42,606 bases of DNA. Source: Clostridia bacterium (GTDB taxonomy: Bacteria > Bacillota > Clostridia > Oscillospirales > Acutalibacteraceae). Numbering within the stretch: position 1 is the stretch's first letter; every line of letters begins with the position of its first letter. Both the position numbers and the translations under genes were made by a program. Under the pieces are notes generated by a model that worked only from the letters and a program-made list of their open reading frames with translations, was not told the origin of the DNA and did no database searches. Location of the stretch: the NCBI GenBank assembly GCA_029226955.1, contig JAQXZA010000110.1:1-42606 (forward strand). The letters are read 5' to 3'. Below, one piece after another: positions 26,134-34,840 of the stretch.

Positions 26134-28815
26134 TTAAACTATAAGTCCGTACTTTGTTTTTATGCGTTCAAGTTTTTGAAGTACAGGTTCTGCACCTATA
26201 TAGAGAAATACTGCCGTTGACAAGCCGTGTATAATATCCATTGGAAGTCCCGACAGATAAAATGCAGCAAGCGTTGATGAATTTATTTCGGTATGCGATA
26301 TTATGAGTGAGGCAGGATTCATTATTCCGCCGTATATAACCGTTGCGGAAATAAAGCCGAATAATGCAAAAGATATTCTGTTTTTCGGAATAAGTCCTTT
26401 ACGGTAGATAATTCCCGACAAAAAACCGATAATGCCCATTGCGAACATTTGCCACGGTGTCCACGCACCCTGTCCGAAAAACATATTTGAAACAAGCATT
26501 GTAACTGCCCCGACTAAAAATCCTGACTCGCCGCCGAGTGCCGCTCCCGAAAGTATCACAAGTGCCGTAACCGGCTTGAACTGCGGCAGCATATAAAATA
26601 CCGCTCTGCCCGAAATGCACAAGGCACAAAGTGACGCTATAAGAACAAGTTCCCGTGCCTGTATTCTGCGTTTTTCAAACACAAGAAAAAACGGCAGCAT
26701 ACATTCAAGCATTACAAGCAGTGATATAAAAAGATATTTTTGGTCATTGAAATAATATATGCCTATGAATATTGTAAGCGGAATGGCTGCAAATATCATA
26801 ACTATGGCTGAAATTGTTCTTTTGGTGAGTTTATGATTTTTGCTGTTTTCTGGATTTATGCTGTGCGTTTTGTGTTTTATTCCGAGAGAAAAAACTATCA
26901 TCATCAAAGAAAGAAAAACCATAGCATACGAAATAATTTTATTTTCGGAAAAATACGGAATTTCAAAAACATCAAGGCTTGCACCTGTCGAAAAAACAAA
27001 AAGTATAAACGAAATAAGAACACTTATTTTTCGCCACAGGGGTAATTTTTCTGAGTTTTTTTCTGAATTTTCAGTAATGTCTGTATCGGTTGTTCTGAGA
27101 TTTTCATACAGTTTTTTTATATTGTCATCAAAATTGTTTTTGTCGCTATTTTCAATATTTTTATTGAGTGCATAAAGAACATCATTTACTGTAACGGCAT
27201 TCGGAATTATACTGCGTGACATTCGGTTTGCTGATGTTGTATAAAATCTGTTGTCCGAGAAAAATGCACGGGGTGTATTTTCTGAAACAATACTGCCGTT
27301 AAAAAACATTGCACATCTGTCGGTGTATTCAGCACAAAATTCTATATCGTGACTGACCATTATTACGGATAAACCTTGTGAAACAAGCGTATGGATAATT
27401 TTTGCAAATTTTTGTTTGAATGATGTATCAAGACCTTTTGTGGCTTCGTCAAGCAAGAGTATTTTCGGATTTGTAAGCAAAACTTTTGCAAGTGCCGCCC
27501 TCTGCTGTTCACCGCCCGACAAATCAAACGGGTGTCGGTTTTTAAGATGTTCAAGTTCACATAAGGAAATAACGCTTTGTACTTTTTGATTTATGATTTC
27601 TTTGTTTATATGCGTTTCAGAAAAAATATCATACAAATCTTCTTCAACCGTATTTTTTACAAAAAGCGTTGCCGGATTTTGAGGCAATATCGCAAGAGTA
27701 TTATGCACATTCTTTTCTTTTGAAATATCCTTGCCGTTTATTAAAACCTTTCCCCTGTACGCTTTATTTACTCCGCCGATAACGGAAAACATTGTTGTTT
27801 TGCCTGTTCCGTTTCCGCCGAGTATTGCAAAAAATTCTCCGCTGTATGCTTTGAAATTTACACCTTTGAGGACATCAGGAAGATTTTTTTCATATCTGAA
27901 CCATATATTTTCAAGTTCAAGTACAGGCGGTTCGTTATGAGAAAGCGGTGTTTCAGTTTCAAGCGGCTTAATTGTCTTGTTTTGGGTGTATTCTGAAAGC
28001 CATTTTCTGCCTTCACTGACTGTAAGTGGTGCTTTGTTGTTTGTTTTATCGTCAACATAGGAATAAATACGCAAAGGTGACGGAAATGCCGAAAACATAG
28101 GATTTTTTTCTGAATAAAGTATTTTGCCTGTATTTTCGGGGGTATCGTCTGAAATGATTTTTCCGTCTGACATTACGATAACTCTGTCGCTAAGAGGAAA
28201 AACCTCGTCAAGATGATGTTCACTTATTATTATTGTTGTACCGAGTTCAAGATTTATTTTTCTTATTGCCGAAATAAATTCGTCTGATGCTATCGGGTCA
28301 AGCTGTGATGTAGGTTCATCAAGAATAAGAACCGTCGGCTGCATTACCATAACAGACGCAAGATTGAGTATCTGTTTTTGTCCGCCCGAAAGTTCGTTTA
28401 TGTTTTTATCAAACCACTGTTCTATGCCGAAAAATGCCACCATTTCAGCAACACGTTTTCTTATTGTATTGCTGTCGAGTGAAAGACTTTCAAGACCGAA
28501 TACAAGCTCGTGCCATACTTTATCTGTAACAGACTGATTGTCGGGTGACTGTGTTACAAAACCGATTTTGCGTGACTGCGTTTCAAAGTCAGTTTTTTCA
28601 AGAGGTGAGTTTTCAAAGATAATATTTCCGCTGCGTTTTCCATAAGGCTGCAAACAGGTTTTTAATTGACGCAAAAGCGTACTTTTGCCGCAACCTGAAT
28701 ATCCACATATTGTTATGAACTCTCCGTCATTAACAGAAAATGAAATATTGTCAAGGGCTTTTTCGTCTGTTTCGGGGTAGGAAAATGTCAAATTTTCGAT
28801 TTTATATATTTCCAC
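26134..28815 (-). CDS. Fused ECF transporter: two ATPase domains plus S component
   Basis: An 893-residue polypeptide uniting three ECF subunits. ATPase 1 (about 1-240): GYSGCGKST, LSGGQKQILNLAS, VLILDEPTSQLD. ATPase 2 (about 295-535): GGNGTGKTT, LSGGEQQRAALAK, ILLLDEATKGLD. The rest (about 600-893) is membrane protein: roughly four N-terminal helices, then an S-component core with GRAVFYMLPQFKPVTALV, GGESGFLVGAVTMLVSN and FFGQGAWTPWQMFAMGIIG. That last block is one I associate with predicted cobalamin S components of the CbrT type; substrate assignment is inference, supported by the upstream cobalamin riboswitch. GTG start with AAGGAGG seven to eight bases upstream; it overlaps ecfT by 28 bases. 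A dedicated group I-like system, distinct from the module at 7999-10548. Confidence 0.88.
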   Translation of the reverse strand: MEIYKIENLTFSYPETDEKALDNISFSVNDGEFITICGYSGCGKSTLLRQLKTCLQPYGKRSGNIIFENSPLEKTDFETQSRKIGFVTQSPDNQSVTDKVWHELVFGLESLSLDSNTIRKRVAEMVAFFGIEQWFDKNINELSGGQKQILNLASVMVMQPTVLILDEPTSQLDPIASDEFISAIRKINLELGTTIIISEHHLDEVFPLSDRVIVMSDGKIISDDTPENTGKILYSEKNPMFSAFPSPLRIYSYVDDKTNNKAPLTVSEGRKWLSEYTQNKTIKPLETETPLSHNEPPVLELENIWFRYEKNLPDVLKGVNFKAYSGEFFAILGGNGTGKTTMFSVIGGVNKAYRGKVLINGKDISKEKNVHNTLAILPQNPATLFVKNTVEEDLYDIFSETHINKEIINQKVQSVISLCELEHLKNRHPFDLSGGEQQRAALAKVLLTNPKILLLDEATKGLDTSFKQKFAKIIHTLVSQGLSVIMVSHDIEFCAEYTDRCAMFFNGSIVSENTPRAFFSDNRFYTTSANRMSRSIIPNAVTVNDVLYALNKNIENSDKNNFDDNIKKLYENLRTTDTDITENSEKNSEKLPLWRKISVLISFILFVFSTGASLDVFEIPYFSENKIISYAMVFLSLMMIVFSLGIKHKTHSINPENSKNHKLTKRTISAIVMIFAAIPLTIFIGIYYFNDQKYLFISLLVMLECMLPFFLVFEKRRIQARELVLIASLCALCISGRAVFYMLPQFKPVTALVILSGAALGGESGFLVGAVTMLVSNMFFGQGAWTPWQMFAMGIIGFLSGIIYRKGLIPKNRISFALFGFISATVIYGGIMNPASLIISHTEINSSTLAAFYLSGLPMDIIHGLSTAVFLYIGAEPVLQKLERIKTKYGLIV

Positions 28816-29690
28816 TTTCTGTCCTCCTTTATATCAACTGCAACAGGTGTTAAACACATAATAAAATAAACCGTATAAAGTGAAAACTCATATATTCCGA
28901 CTGAAATATTGCTTAATGACGGAAAATAATCATAATCTAAATATCCGCTGACTGCACCGACAAAAACATATATACCGCAAAAAATCAAAAACAAAATGAA
29001 TACTCCGTCACGCTTTTCAAAACGGTAAAGTGCAAATGATGTTCTGTGCGGAAGTCCATAGCCACGATTTTTCATTGAATCGGCTGTTTCAACGGAATTT
29101 TCCATTGACCACAATATCATTACGGATATAATTCTGACGGCATTTTTTATTCGTCTGAAAAGTGAACCGTCGGTTATGTCACGTCCTATACAATGCTGTG
29201 AGGCACGAACCTGTTTCAGTTGTGCTTTGAATTTCGGAATAAAACGCAATATCATTGATATTAACAGGCTTAATGTCGGTACAATTCTGCCGAAAAGAAA
29301 AATTATTTTGTCAGATGTCATTATTTTATTAACGCACGAAAACCACAATATTACCGATGACATAAGAAAAGCCGCCGCAATTCCGTAGATTACGGATTCA
29401 AGTGTAAACGGGTTGCCGTCGGATAAATACGCAAGAATTGTTACACCACCGTGACTGAAAAGCGGATTTATTACTGCTATAAGCAAAAACATAGGAATAA
29501 CTACTTTTAAAAGCATTTTAAGAGTTTTTGCTCTGCCGAGATAAAGTGCATAGGAAAAAGCGGCAAAAAATGATATTGCAAGAAATACAGGATTCATTAT
29601 AAACATTGAAAACAACAATACCAATGTAAAATATGTGAATATTACTGTCGGGTGATATTCCGAAAAAGTATCTTTTTGCAAATTTTCCAC
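28788..29690 (-). CDS. Dedicated EcfT-type transmembrane component
   Basis: A 300-residue membrane protein of the CbiQ/EcfT family, with about six hydrophobic helices (VIFTYFTLVLLFSMFIMNP, FFAAFSYALYLGRAKTL, VVIPMFLLIAVINPLFSHGG). The cytoplasmic coupling region carries QVRASQHCIGRD and the second Arg motif ADSMKNRGYG, close to the RGYG of cobalt/cobalamin-type T components. GTG start; it lies six bases behind the DUF4430 gene and overlaps the fused ATPase/S gene. It should join the two fused ATPases to the S domain. Confidence 0.88.
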   Translation of the reverse strand: MENLQKDTFSEYHPTVIFTYFTLVLLFSMFIMNPVFLAISFFAAFSYALYLGRAKTLKMLLKVVIPMFLLIAVINPLFSHGGVTILAYLSDGNPFTLESVIYGIAAAFLMSSVILWFSCVNKIMTSDKIIFLFGRIVPTLSLLISMILRFIPKFKAQLKQVRASQHCIGRDITDGSLFRRIKNAVRIISVMILWSMENSVETADSMKNRGYGLPHRTSFALYRFEKRDGVFILFLIFCGIYVFVGAVSGYLDYDYFPSLSNISVGIYEFSLYTVYFIMCLTPVAVDIKEDRKWKYIKSKI

Positions 29691-29696
29691 TCTTTT

Positions 29697-30650
29697 CTAC
29701 TCTTGAAAATATCCGTCTATGTCTTTTCCCATATTACAGGTATAAAGCCATTGTATGTTGTCGCCGTTTTTTACTTTGATTTCGGAACACGAATAGCTGT
29801 TGTATGTTCCGTTTATTCTGTACATCCAACCTGACGCACTGCCACAGTCAAATTCATAAATATTATTTATGCCCTCTATATACATACTGTTATACAATGG
29901 TGTTTTTGAAAATTCAAGATGAATTTTTCTGTCCGTACAGGTATTTTTAAGAACATCAAACACAGTGTCGCCGTTTTTAAATGTTACTGTGGTTTCCTTT
30001 AAAATCCAGCCGTCAGACGAAACAAGGGATTTTTTTGAACTTTTTAATTTATCCATATTATCTAATATTGTCGCACAGGAAATTGAAATTGTACAGGTGT
30101 TTTTTTCTGTCGGCGGTTGTGATGATGTCGGTTTACTGTTTTCTTTAATGACATTTGAGTATTCTGTTTTGCTGTTGGTTGATGATGATTGGTTATCCGA
30201 TATGTTTTCGTTTTTGACTGGCTGTGAATTTTCGTAAGATGTAACGGAAGTATTTTTACTGTTTTTTGATGGATTTTCCGAAACTGTCGGAGTTGAAACT
30301 TCATTTTCTGTTTCAGAATTATATAATGAATGTTCTTCTGAAACAGTGCTTTGATTATCAATAGTAACAGAAGATGATGTTATATTTTTGCTTGTTTCTG
30401 AACTATTATCTGAAACATAACTTTTTTCTTTTGGCTTGCTTTCGGACGAAAAATCAGAAATTTCTTTCGATATGTCGGTGTTTTCGGTTTTTGAAATATC
30501 TGAAACAGATGAAATTGCTGAGGAAGTGTTGGTTTCAACCTGTACCGGACTATCGGGATTTCCGCCCATAAAAAATGCCACTGCCAGTACAGCAACCACC
30601 GCAAGAATTATAAATATTTTTGTTTTGTGCTTTTTAAAAAATTCAAGCAT
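29697..30650 (-). CDS. Membrane-anchored DUF4430 (transcobalamin C-terminal-like) protein
   Basis: A 317-residue extracytoplasmic protein. A basic N-terminus and one hydrophobic helix (IFIILAVVAVLAVAFFMGG) anchor it; there is no lipobox cysteine. Residues about 35-185 form a Ser/Thr/Asn/Glu-rich low-complexity linker, the kind that spans the cell wall. Residues about 190-317 carry a DUF4430-like domain: VTFKNGDTVFDVLKNTC, a stretch ending FDCGSASGWMYRINGTYN, then IKVKNGDNIQWLYTCNMGKD. DUF4430 (PF14478) is related to the C-terminal beta domain of transcobalamin and intrinsic factor. The likely role is to hand cobalamin to the ECF transporter encoded next. The ATG at 30650 has AAAGG upstream; the TTG at 30659 is less likely. 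Confidence 0.82.
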   Translation of the reverse strand: MLEFFKKHKTKIFIILAVVAVLAVAFFMGGNPDSPVQVETNTSSAISSVSDISKTENTDISKEISDFSSESKPKEKSYVSDNSSETSKNITSSSVTIDNQSTVSEEHSLYNSETENEVSTPTVSENPSKNSKNTSVTSYENSQPVKNENISDNQSSSTNSKTEYSNVIKENSKPTSSQPPTEKNTCTISISCATILDNMDKLKSSKKSLVSSDGWILKETTVTFKNGDTVFDVLKNTCTDRKIHLEFSKTPLYNSMYIEGINNIYEFDCGSASGWMYRINGTYNSYSCSEIKVKNGDNIQWLYTCNMGKDIDGYFQE

Positions 30651-30673
30651 ATAAAACAACCTTTCAGCTTAAT

Positions 30674-30709
30674 AAAGGCTGTCCTGAAACTTTTTACAGA
30701 ACAGCCTTT
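30674..30709. terminator. Intercistronic hairpin with T-run on the plus strand
   Basis: Inverted repeat AAAGGCTGT (30674-30682) / ACAGCCTTT (30701-30709). The T-run (GTTTTTT, 30710-30716) is on the plus strand, away from the genes. On the minus strand it is followed only by ATTAAG. Within the operon it may act as a weak attenuator or an RNA-stabilising or processing element between the two DUF4430 genes. Confidence 0.55.
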
Positions 30710-30729
30710 GTTTTTTGGTTTATAATTTA

Positions 30730-32880
30730 TTATCTGTCAGTTGATTTTTTCTTTGTTATTATTACGGCAATTACTGCAAAAAGCATAACAATAACTATCG
30801 GAAAAACAGCAAATGTGTCACCTGTATTTACTGTTGAATTATCCTTATTTTCAGTTTGTGAATTTTGCTGAGATGTAGGTGTGCTTTCCTCTGAATTAAC
30901 AGAATTTTCGGTGCTGTTCTGTACATCTGAACTTTCATCAGAAACACTGTTTTCGCTGTTGTCTGAACTTTCTGTCGGAACAGGTGAAATTTCTACATCA
31001 CTCATATCATAAAGTGATGTTTTGCCCTGTGAATAGCGATAATATGAAACAAGTGCATAATATGCCTGATTTGTTGATACTCCGTTTTCTGTGCCGTTCT
31101 GTAAATGGCTGAATGTGCCGTCATTGTAGAAAAGTTTAAGTCCGTCAAGTGCTGTGTTGCCGTTTTTTATAAAGCGTGTATCTGACAAAATATCAATGCC
31201 AAGTGCCGTAAGTGCCGTTATTACCTGAGCGTTACTTTCGCAATCCTGTGAACCGTAAGATACAAATGAACCGTTGTCCTGTTGATTTGATGAAAGGAAA
31301 GTCAGTGCCTTATCAACGCTTGATTTGACATTATTATCGGAATTATAGTACGGTGCAAGAGCCTGTAATACCATAGCTGTCATATCTGAATCCGAAACAT
31401 CACCATAAAAAGTCCAACCACCGTCTGAAAGTTGTGATGAAATTATTGAGTCAATAAGTTTTTCACGGGTAGTCTGATTTGCACTGTCAGAAGATACAGG
31501 AATTTCATAATTTTTTGTGTCAAGCGATACGAGTGCATAAACTAAACCGTTTATTCCCTGACCGCTTAAATATTCATAGTCTGAATACGGTTCAAGAAGA
31601 TTGTATCCGCCAATATTTGTAACATCACAACCAAGTGCGGTAAGTGTAATTATAAAACGTGAATTATCGGTTGATTTTGTATTGCTGAGTTTTGAACTGC
31701 CTACGGTTTTTACATAGTCTTCCGCACTTTTTATATAGGTGTTGCGTATTTCGTCAGTAATTTGTTCACCTCTTACAAGTGACAAAATTATCCATTCATT
31801 TCCTGCGACTGCAATATCTGAAACATCAGAATCAAGAAATTTTTGTGTTGTTTTTGTGAACATCTCGTTAAAGTCAACCTGTGTTTTTTCTATGGCTGAA
31901 TATGACTTTTCCGCTGAAAGCAAGACATCATAATTTGATACAAGTGACTGTTGTAAAGCAGTAAGATTATTGTATGAATTTCTTGCTGTTTCAATGGAAT
32001 TTTTGCTTTTTACTGTAACTGTTCCGATTGAATTTATGAGTTCTTCGGTTTCGGTTGCCTTTTCCCTGTCTTTATCCGTTGGCTGTGGTGCGACCGAATT
32101 AACAGTGATTTTATATACAGTTCCCGTCACACCGTCAGCGGTATATTGCCAGGAACTGTTGCCTACACCGATATAAATTACATCTTCATCTGACAATGTA
32201 ATTTCACTGCTGCGTTTTATATCAGTGCCGTTAGTTTCGGGAGTGTAGCTGTTTTTATAGATTTTTGTGCGGTATGCTTTGTTTTCGGCTGTGGGTGTTA
32301 TTTTCACGCTTTCCGTATCTGACGGAAGTTTAAGAGTATATTCTGTGGTATCGGTGTTAAATTCTGGTTCAAGAGTTCCGCCGCTTAAAGATATGGATTT
32401 AAGCTTTGTACTTGTATCTGACCACGAATAGCCTATATCGGCACCCCAGTCACAACTGTATTGAAAACAGATTTCGTCACCGTTTTCAAGTTTTCCAGAA
32501 GAAACGGTATATGCTGAAAGTCCCTCATCTGTTATCCAGTCATCAAGCGTTGCCATCCAACCGCTCATATATCCGTTGTCATTTGCCGACAATCCGCCTA
32601 TTTCGGTTACATATCCGTCCTCAGCACCTGTCTGAGTGTAACCGCTGTCGGCAACTGCCTGTATAAATGCCGATAAAACTGACGAATCACTGTCAATATC
32701 AACCCACTCGTCAATAAGTGTTCCGTCCCACTTTGCACCGTCAGAAACGGAATATGTGTTGTTCTGTACGATAATTCTTACCTGTCCGTCATTGTCCTTT
32801 GCTGATACGCACAGCGGTATCATTGATATTATCAACGACAGCACCGTTACAACCACAAGTGTTTTTTTCGCTTTTTTCAA
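30730..32880 (-). CDS. Surface protein: DUF4430 + cadherin-like + alpha/alpha-barrel (intrinsic-factor-like parts)
   Basis: A 716-residue exported protein. Signal peptide 1-27 (LVVVTVLSLIISMIPLCVSA, cut before KDN). About 30-155: DUF4430-like domain (GYMSGWMATLDDWITDEGL, KLENGDEICFQYSCDWG). About 158-258: cadherin-like beta-sandwich (LKSISLSGGTLEPEFNTDTT, EYTLKLPSD). About 265-330: helical linker. About 340-620: repeats of the prenyltransferase/squalene-cyclase alpha/alpha-barrel type (SSQLSDGGWTFYGDVSDSDM, SSNQQDNGSFVSYG, ESNAQVITALTALGID). Then a Ser/Asn-rich stretch, VNTGDT, a membrane helix and KKK, resembling a noncanonical sortase or membrane anchor. Human B12 binders combine an alpha/alpha barrel with a DUF4430-related domain, so cobalamin capture is inferred. 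TTG at 32880 has GGAGG eight bases upstream; the frame opens at 32919 without a site. Confidence 0.85.
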   Translation of the reverse strand: MKKAKKTLVVVTVLSLIISMIPLCVSAKDNDGQVRIIVQNNTYSVSDGAKWDGTLIDEWVDIDSDSSVLSAFIQAVADSGYTQTGAEDGYVTEIGGLSANDNGYMSGWMATLDDWITDEGLSAYTVSSGKLENGDEICFQYSCDWGADIGYSWSDTSTKLKSISLSGGTLEPEFNTDTTEYTLKLPSDTESVKITPTAENKAYRTKIYKNSYTPETNGTDIKRSSEITLSDEDVIYIGVGNSSWQYTADGVTGTVYKITVNSVAPQPTDKDREKATETEELINSIGTVTVKSKNSIETARNSYNNLTALQQSLVSNYDVLLSAEKSYSAIEKTQVDFNEMFTKTTQKFLDSDVSDIAVAGNEWIILSLVRGEQITDEIRNTYIKSAEDYVKTVGSSKLSNTKSTDNSRFIITLTALGCDVTNIGGYNLLEPYSDYEYLSGQGINGLVYALVSLDTKNYEIPVSSDSANQTTREKLIDSIISSQLSDGGWTFYGDVSDSDMTAMVLQALAPYYNSDNNVKSSVDKALTFLSSNQQDNGSFVSYGSQDCESNAQVITALTALGIDILSDTRFIKNGNTALDGLKLFYNDGTFSHLQNGTENGVSTNQAYYALVSYYRYSQGKTSLYDMSDVEISPVPTESSDNSENSVSDESSDVQNSTENSVNSEESTPTSQQNSQTENKDNSTVNTGDTFAVFPIVIVMLFAVIAVIITKKKSTDR

Positions 32881-32922
32881 TATATATTCCTCCAATGATT
32901 TATTTTTACAGAAAAGCAAGCG

Positions 32923-33198
32923 TCAGTTTTCGGACTTATCGGAAACATTATTGCGTTCAGCGGCTTTAATGGCTTTTTTGCGGCGTTCACGCTTTAAGCG
33001 GCTTTTTTCTTTGCTGCTGATTTTTGTCGGCTCTTTAAGACCGGCAAGTTCAACAGCACGTGGCCACGCTCCTAATTTTTGCTTGATAAAGCATACGGTT
33101 TTGCTGTCAAAGTCACTGCGTTTAGGCAAACGGTTAAGTTCTTCTGCTTTATCTTTAAGAAGATTGATTGCGGTTTGCCTTTTTTCGTCTTTGTCCAT
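32923..33198 (-). CDS. Small basic protein with homing-endonuclease-associated (HNH) repeat
   Basis: A 91-residue protein. Residues 5-55 match the HNH-associated repeat pattern (PF18780-like): LNRLPKRSDFDSKTV, then IKQKLGAWPRAVELAGLKEP, with the typical G-x-W-x-x-A-x-x-x-A-G-L ending. The C-terminus is strongly basic (KEKSRLKRERRKKAIKAA), which suggests nucleic-acid binding. There is no nuclease domain. It is the first gene behind the cobalamin riboswitch, 42 bases upstream of the surface receptor. Its role in B12 uptake is unknown; it could be a regulator or a chance passenger. A weak ribosome site (GGACGGTGA) precedes the ATG. Confidence 0.7.
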   Translation of the reverse strand: MDKDEKRQTAINLLKDKAEELNRLPKRSDFDSKTVCFIKQKLGAWPRAVELAGLKEPTKISSKEKSRLKRERRKKAIKAAERNNVSDKSEN

Positions 33199-33221
33199 AC
33201 AAATTCACCGTCCGTAAACAT

Positions 33222-33257
33222 AAAAAATGCTTTCTCTGTAAATTAACAAAGAAAGCA
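33222..33257 (-). terminator. Terminator of the cobalamin riboswitch expression platform
   Basis: Minus strand: stem TGCTTTCT (33250-33257) with AGAAAGCA (33228-33235), followed by six T's (33222-33227), 24 bases before the ATG at 33198. It lies downstream of the aptamer and before the first gene, as expected for transcription attenuation when cobalamin is bound. I did not resolve the antiterminator pairing. Confidence 0.8.
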
Positions 33258-33376
33258 CAACTGATTTTTACAACAATAACAAACCCATACCGAAAAATCT
33301 GAAATTGAAGTACAGTTTTTCGATACAGATAAAATCTGCTGAAAATCGGCTGCACTTCTTCTTCGTCCAAGATGCG

Positions 33377-33511
33377 ATACCTCATTATGCGGAAGTATTC
33401 TGACTTATGGCGAACCTCACCAAACACAGTAATGACGGTTGTTCCGGATTCTGACCGGATTCCCTGTTACCTACTCGGAAAAACCTTTCGAGCCGCATAA
33501 TGTTTCGGTAT
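33377..33511 (-). ncRNA. Cobalamin (AdoCbl) riboswitch aptamer
   Basis: Read on the minus strand the element has a 10-bp P1 closing stem CATTATGCGG / CCGCATAATG (33493-33502 with 33383-33392), extended by ATACC/GGTAT. Inside it are the B12-box features in order: GTAACAGGGAATCCGGT, then GAATCCGGAACAACCGTC, ATTACTGTG and finally AAGTCAGAATACTTCCGC. These agree with the RF00174 consensus (AGGGAA, CCGGU, ACUGU, AGUCAGGAUAC). It lies between a consensus promoter and a terminator, in front of the 33198-26134 operon, so that operon should be shut off by cobalamin. Confidence 0.95.
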
Positions 33512-33525
33512 TGAATTTTAAGACA

Positions 33526-33554
33526 ACTATAACAGATTTTATTTTTTCTGTCAA
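33526..33554 (-). promoter_or_regulatory. Consensus promoter of the cobalamin riboswitch operon
   Basis: Minus strand: TTGACA (33549-33554), 17-base spacer, TATAGT (33526-33531). Start of transcription is expected near 33519, just before the aptamer. It lies 20 bases behind the hemL stop, so the uptake operon has its own transcription unit. Confidence 0.85.
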
Positions 33555-33574
33555 GCCGTGATTTGCTGAAAAAA

Positions 33575-34840
33575 TTATTTATCACAGAAATTTTTTATGA
33601 TGTCAGCGGTGTATTTTATGTCTTCGTCACTGTGTGCCGCTGAAACAAACATTGCCTCAAACTGCGACGGTGCAACAAAAATTCCGTTATCCTGCATATA
33701 CTGAAAATATTGTGCGTATTTTTCGGTATCTGATGTTTTCGCACTGTCATAATCTGTGACTGTAATATCAGTAAAAAACGGTGTCATAATCGAACCGACA
33801 CGGTTTACATTAAAACCTGTACTTTTCATAGCGTTTTCTATTATAGCTGATTTTGTTTCAAGCTGAGTGTACAAGTCTTTTTCGCTTTCAATAACTTTCA
33901 GCGTTGCAATACCGGCGGCAACGGCTGTGGGATTGCCTGAAAGTGTTCCAGCCTGATAAACTGAACCGAGCGGTGCTACACATTCCATAATTTCTTTTTT
34001 GCCGCCATATACTGCAAGCGGCATACCTCCGCCCACAATTTTTCCAAGTGTGGTCATATCGGGTGTTATTCCGTAATATTGCTGTGCACCGCCTATACTG
34101 AGCCTGAATCCTGTTATAACTTCGTCAAAAATAAGTACGGTATTATGCTTTGTTGTAATTTCACGCAAGAATTTCAGAAAATCTTTTTCGGGCGGAACAA
34201 CACCCATATTTGCCGCACAAGGTTCAACAATCAGACAGGCAATTTCGTCGGAGTATTCATCAAACAGATTTTGAACAGAAATTTTGTCATTATATTTTGC
34301 AAGAAGTGTATTATCAGTGTAACCCTTTGGAACACCGGCACTGTCGGGAATTGAATTTGTGAGCAAGCCTGAACCCGATTTAACAAGTAAGCCGTCTGAA
34401 TGTCCGTGATAACAACCCTCAAACTTAATGATTTTATCACGGTGAGTATAACCCCTTGCCGCACGGATTGCACTCATAACAGCCTCTGTTCCTGAATTTA
34501 CAAGTCTTAGCATTTCCATTGACGGAATATGCTTTTTTATAAGTTCGGCAAGTTCAATTTCACCCTCGTGGCACGCACCAAAGGTCAAACCCTTTTCACA
34601 ACTTTTTATAACAGCCTCTATAACTTCGGGGCGGCTGTGTCCGAGTATATTTGGCCCCCACGAACAGATATAATCAATATATTCATTGCCGTCAACGTCA
34701 TAAATTTTATCTTTTGACGCTCTGTCAATAAACAGCGGTGTTCTGCCGACAGCATTACAGGCACGGACAGGACTGTTTACTCCTCCCGGCATAAATGTTT
34801 TTGCTTTTTCGTAAAGTTCTTTTGATTTATTGGTTTTCAC
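33575..34840 (-). CDS. hemL: Glutamate-1-semialdehyde 2,1-aminomutase
   Basis: PLP enzyme that converts glutamate-1-semialdehyde to 5-aminolevulinate in the C5 pathway. It has 421 residues from a GTG start at 34840. This start overlaps the hemB stop as GTGA and has GGAGGAAGAC just upstream; the frame's earlier GTG at 34858 lies inside hemB without a ribosome site. Motifs: [55 protein letters not shown] and the PLP lysine region [17 protein letters not shown]. Last gene of the tetrapyrrole operon. Confidence 0.97.
   Translation of the reverse strand: MKTNKSKELYEKAKTFMPGGVNSPVRACNAVGRTPLFIDRASKDKIYDVDGNEYIDYICSWGPNILGHSRPEVIEAVIKSCEKGLTFGACHEGEIELAELIKKHIPSMEMLRLVNSGTEAVMSAIRAARGYTHRDKIIKFEGCYHGHSDGLLVKSGSGLLTNSIPDSAGVPKGYTDNTLLAKYNDKISVQNLFDEYSDEIACLIVEPCAANMGVVPPEKDFLKFLREITTKHNTVLIFDEVITGFRLSIGGAQQYYGITPDMTTLGKIVGGGMPLAVYGGKKEIMECVAPLGSVYQAGTLSGNPTAVAAGIATLKVIESEKDLYTQLETKSAIIENAMKSTGFNVNRVGSIMTPFFTDITVTDYDSAKTSDTEKYAQYFQYMQDNGIFVAPSQFEAMFVSAAHSDEDIKYTADIIKNFCDK

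Noticed and set aside
30730-32880. Terpene cyclase or prenyltransferase enzyme
   Set aside because: The alpha/alpha-barrel repeats look like that fold, but the protein is exported and anchored, and lacks an obvious DxDD or DDxxD catalytic motif; a binding role fits the riboswitch context better.
33155-33585. Open frames of 66 and 90 codons across the 33155-33585 region
   Set aside because: They run through the cobalamin riboswitch and its promoter, have no ribosome sites and overlap conserved RNA structure; they are chance frames.
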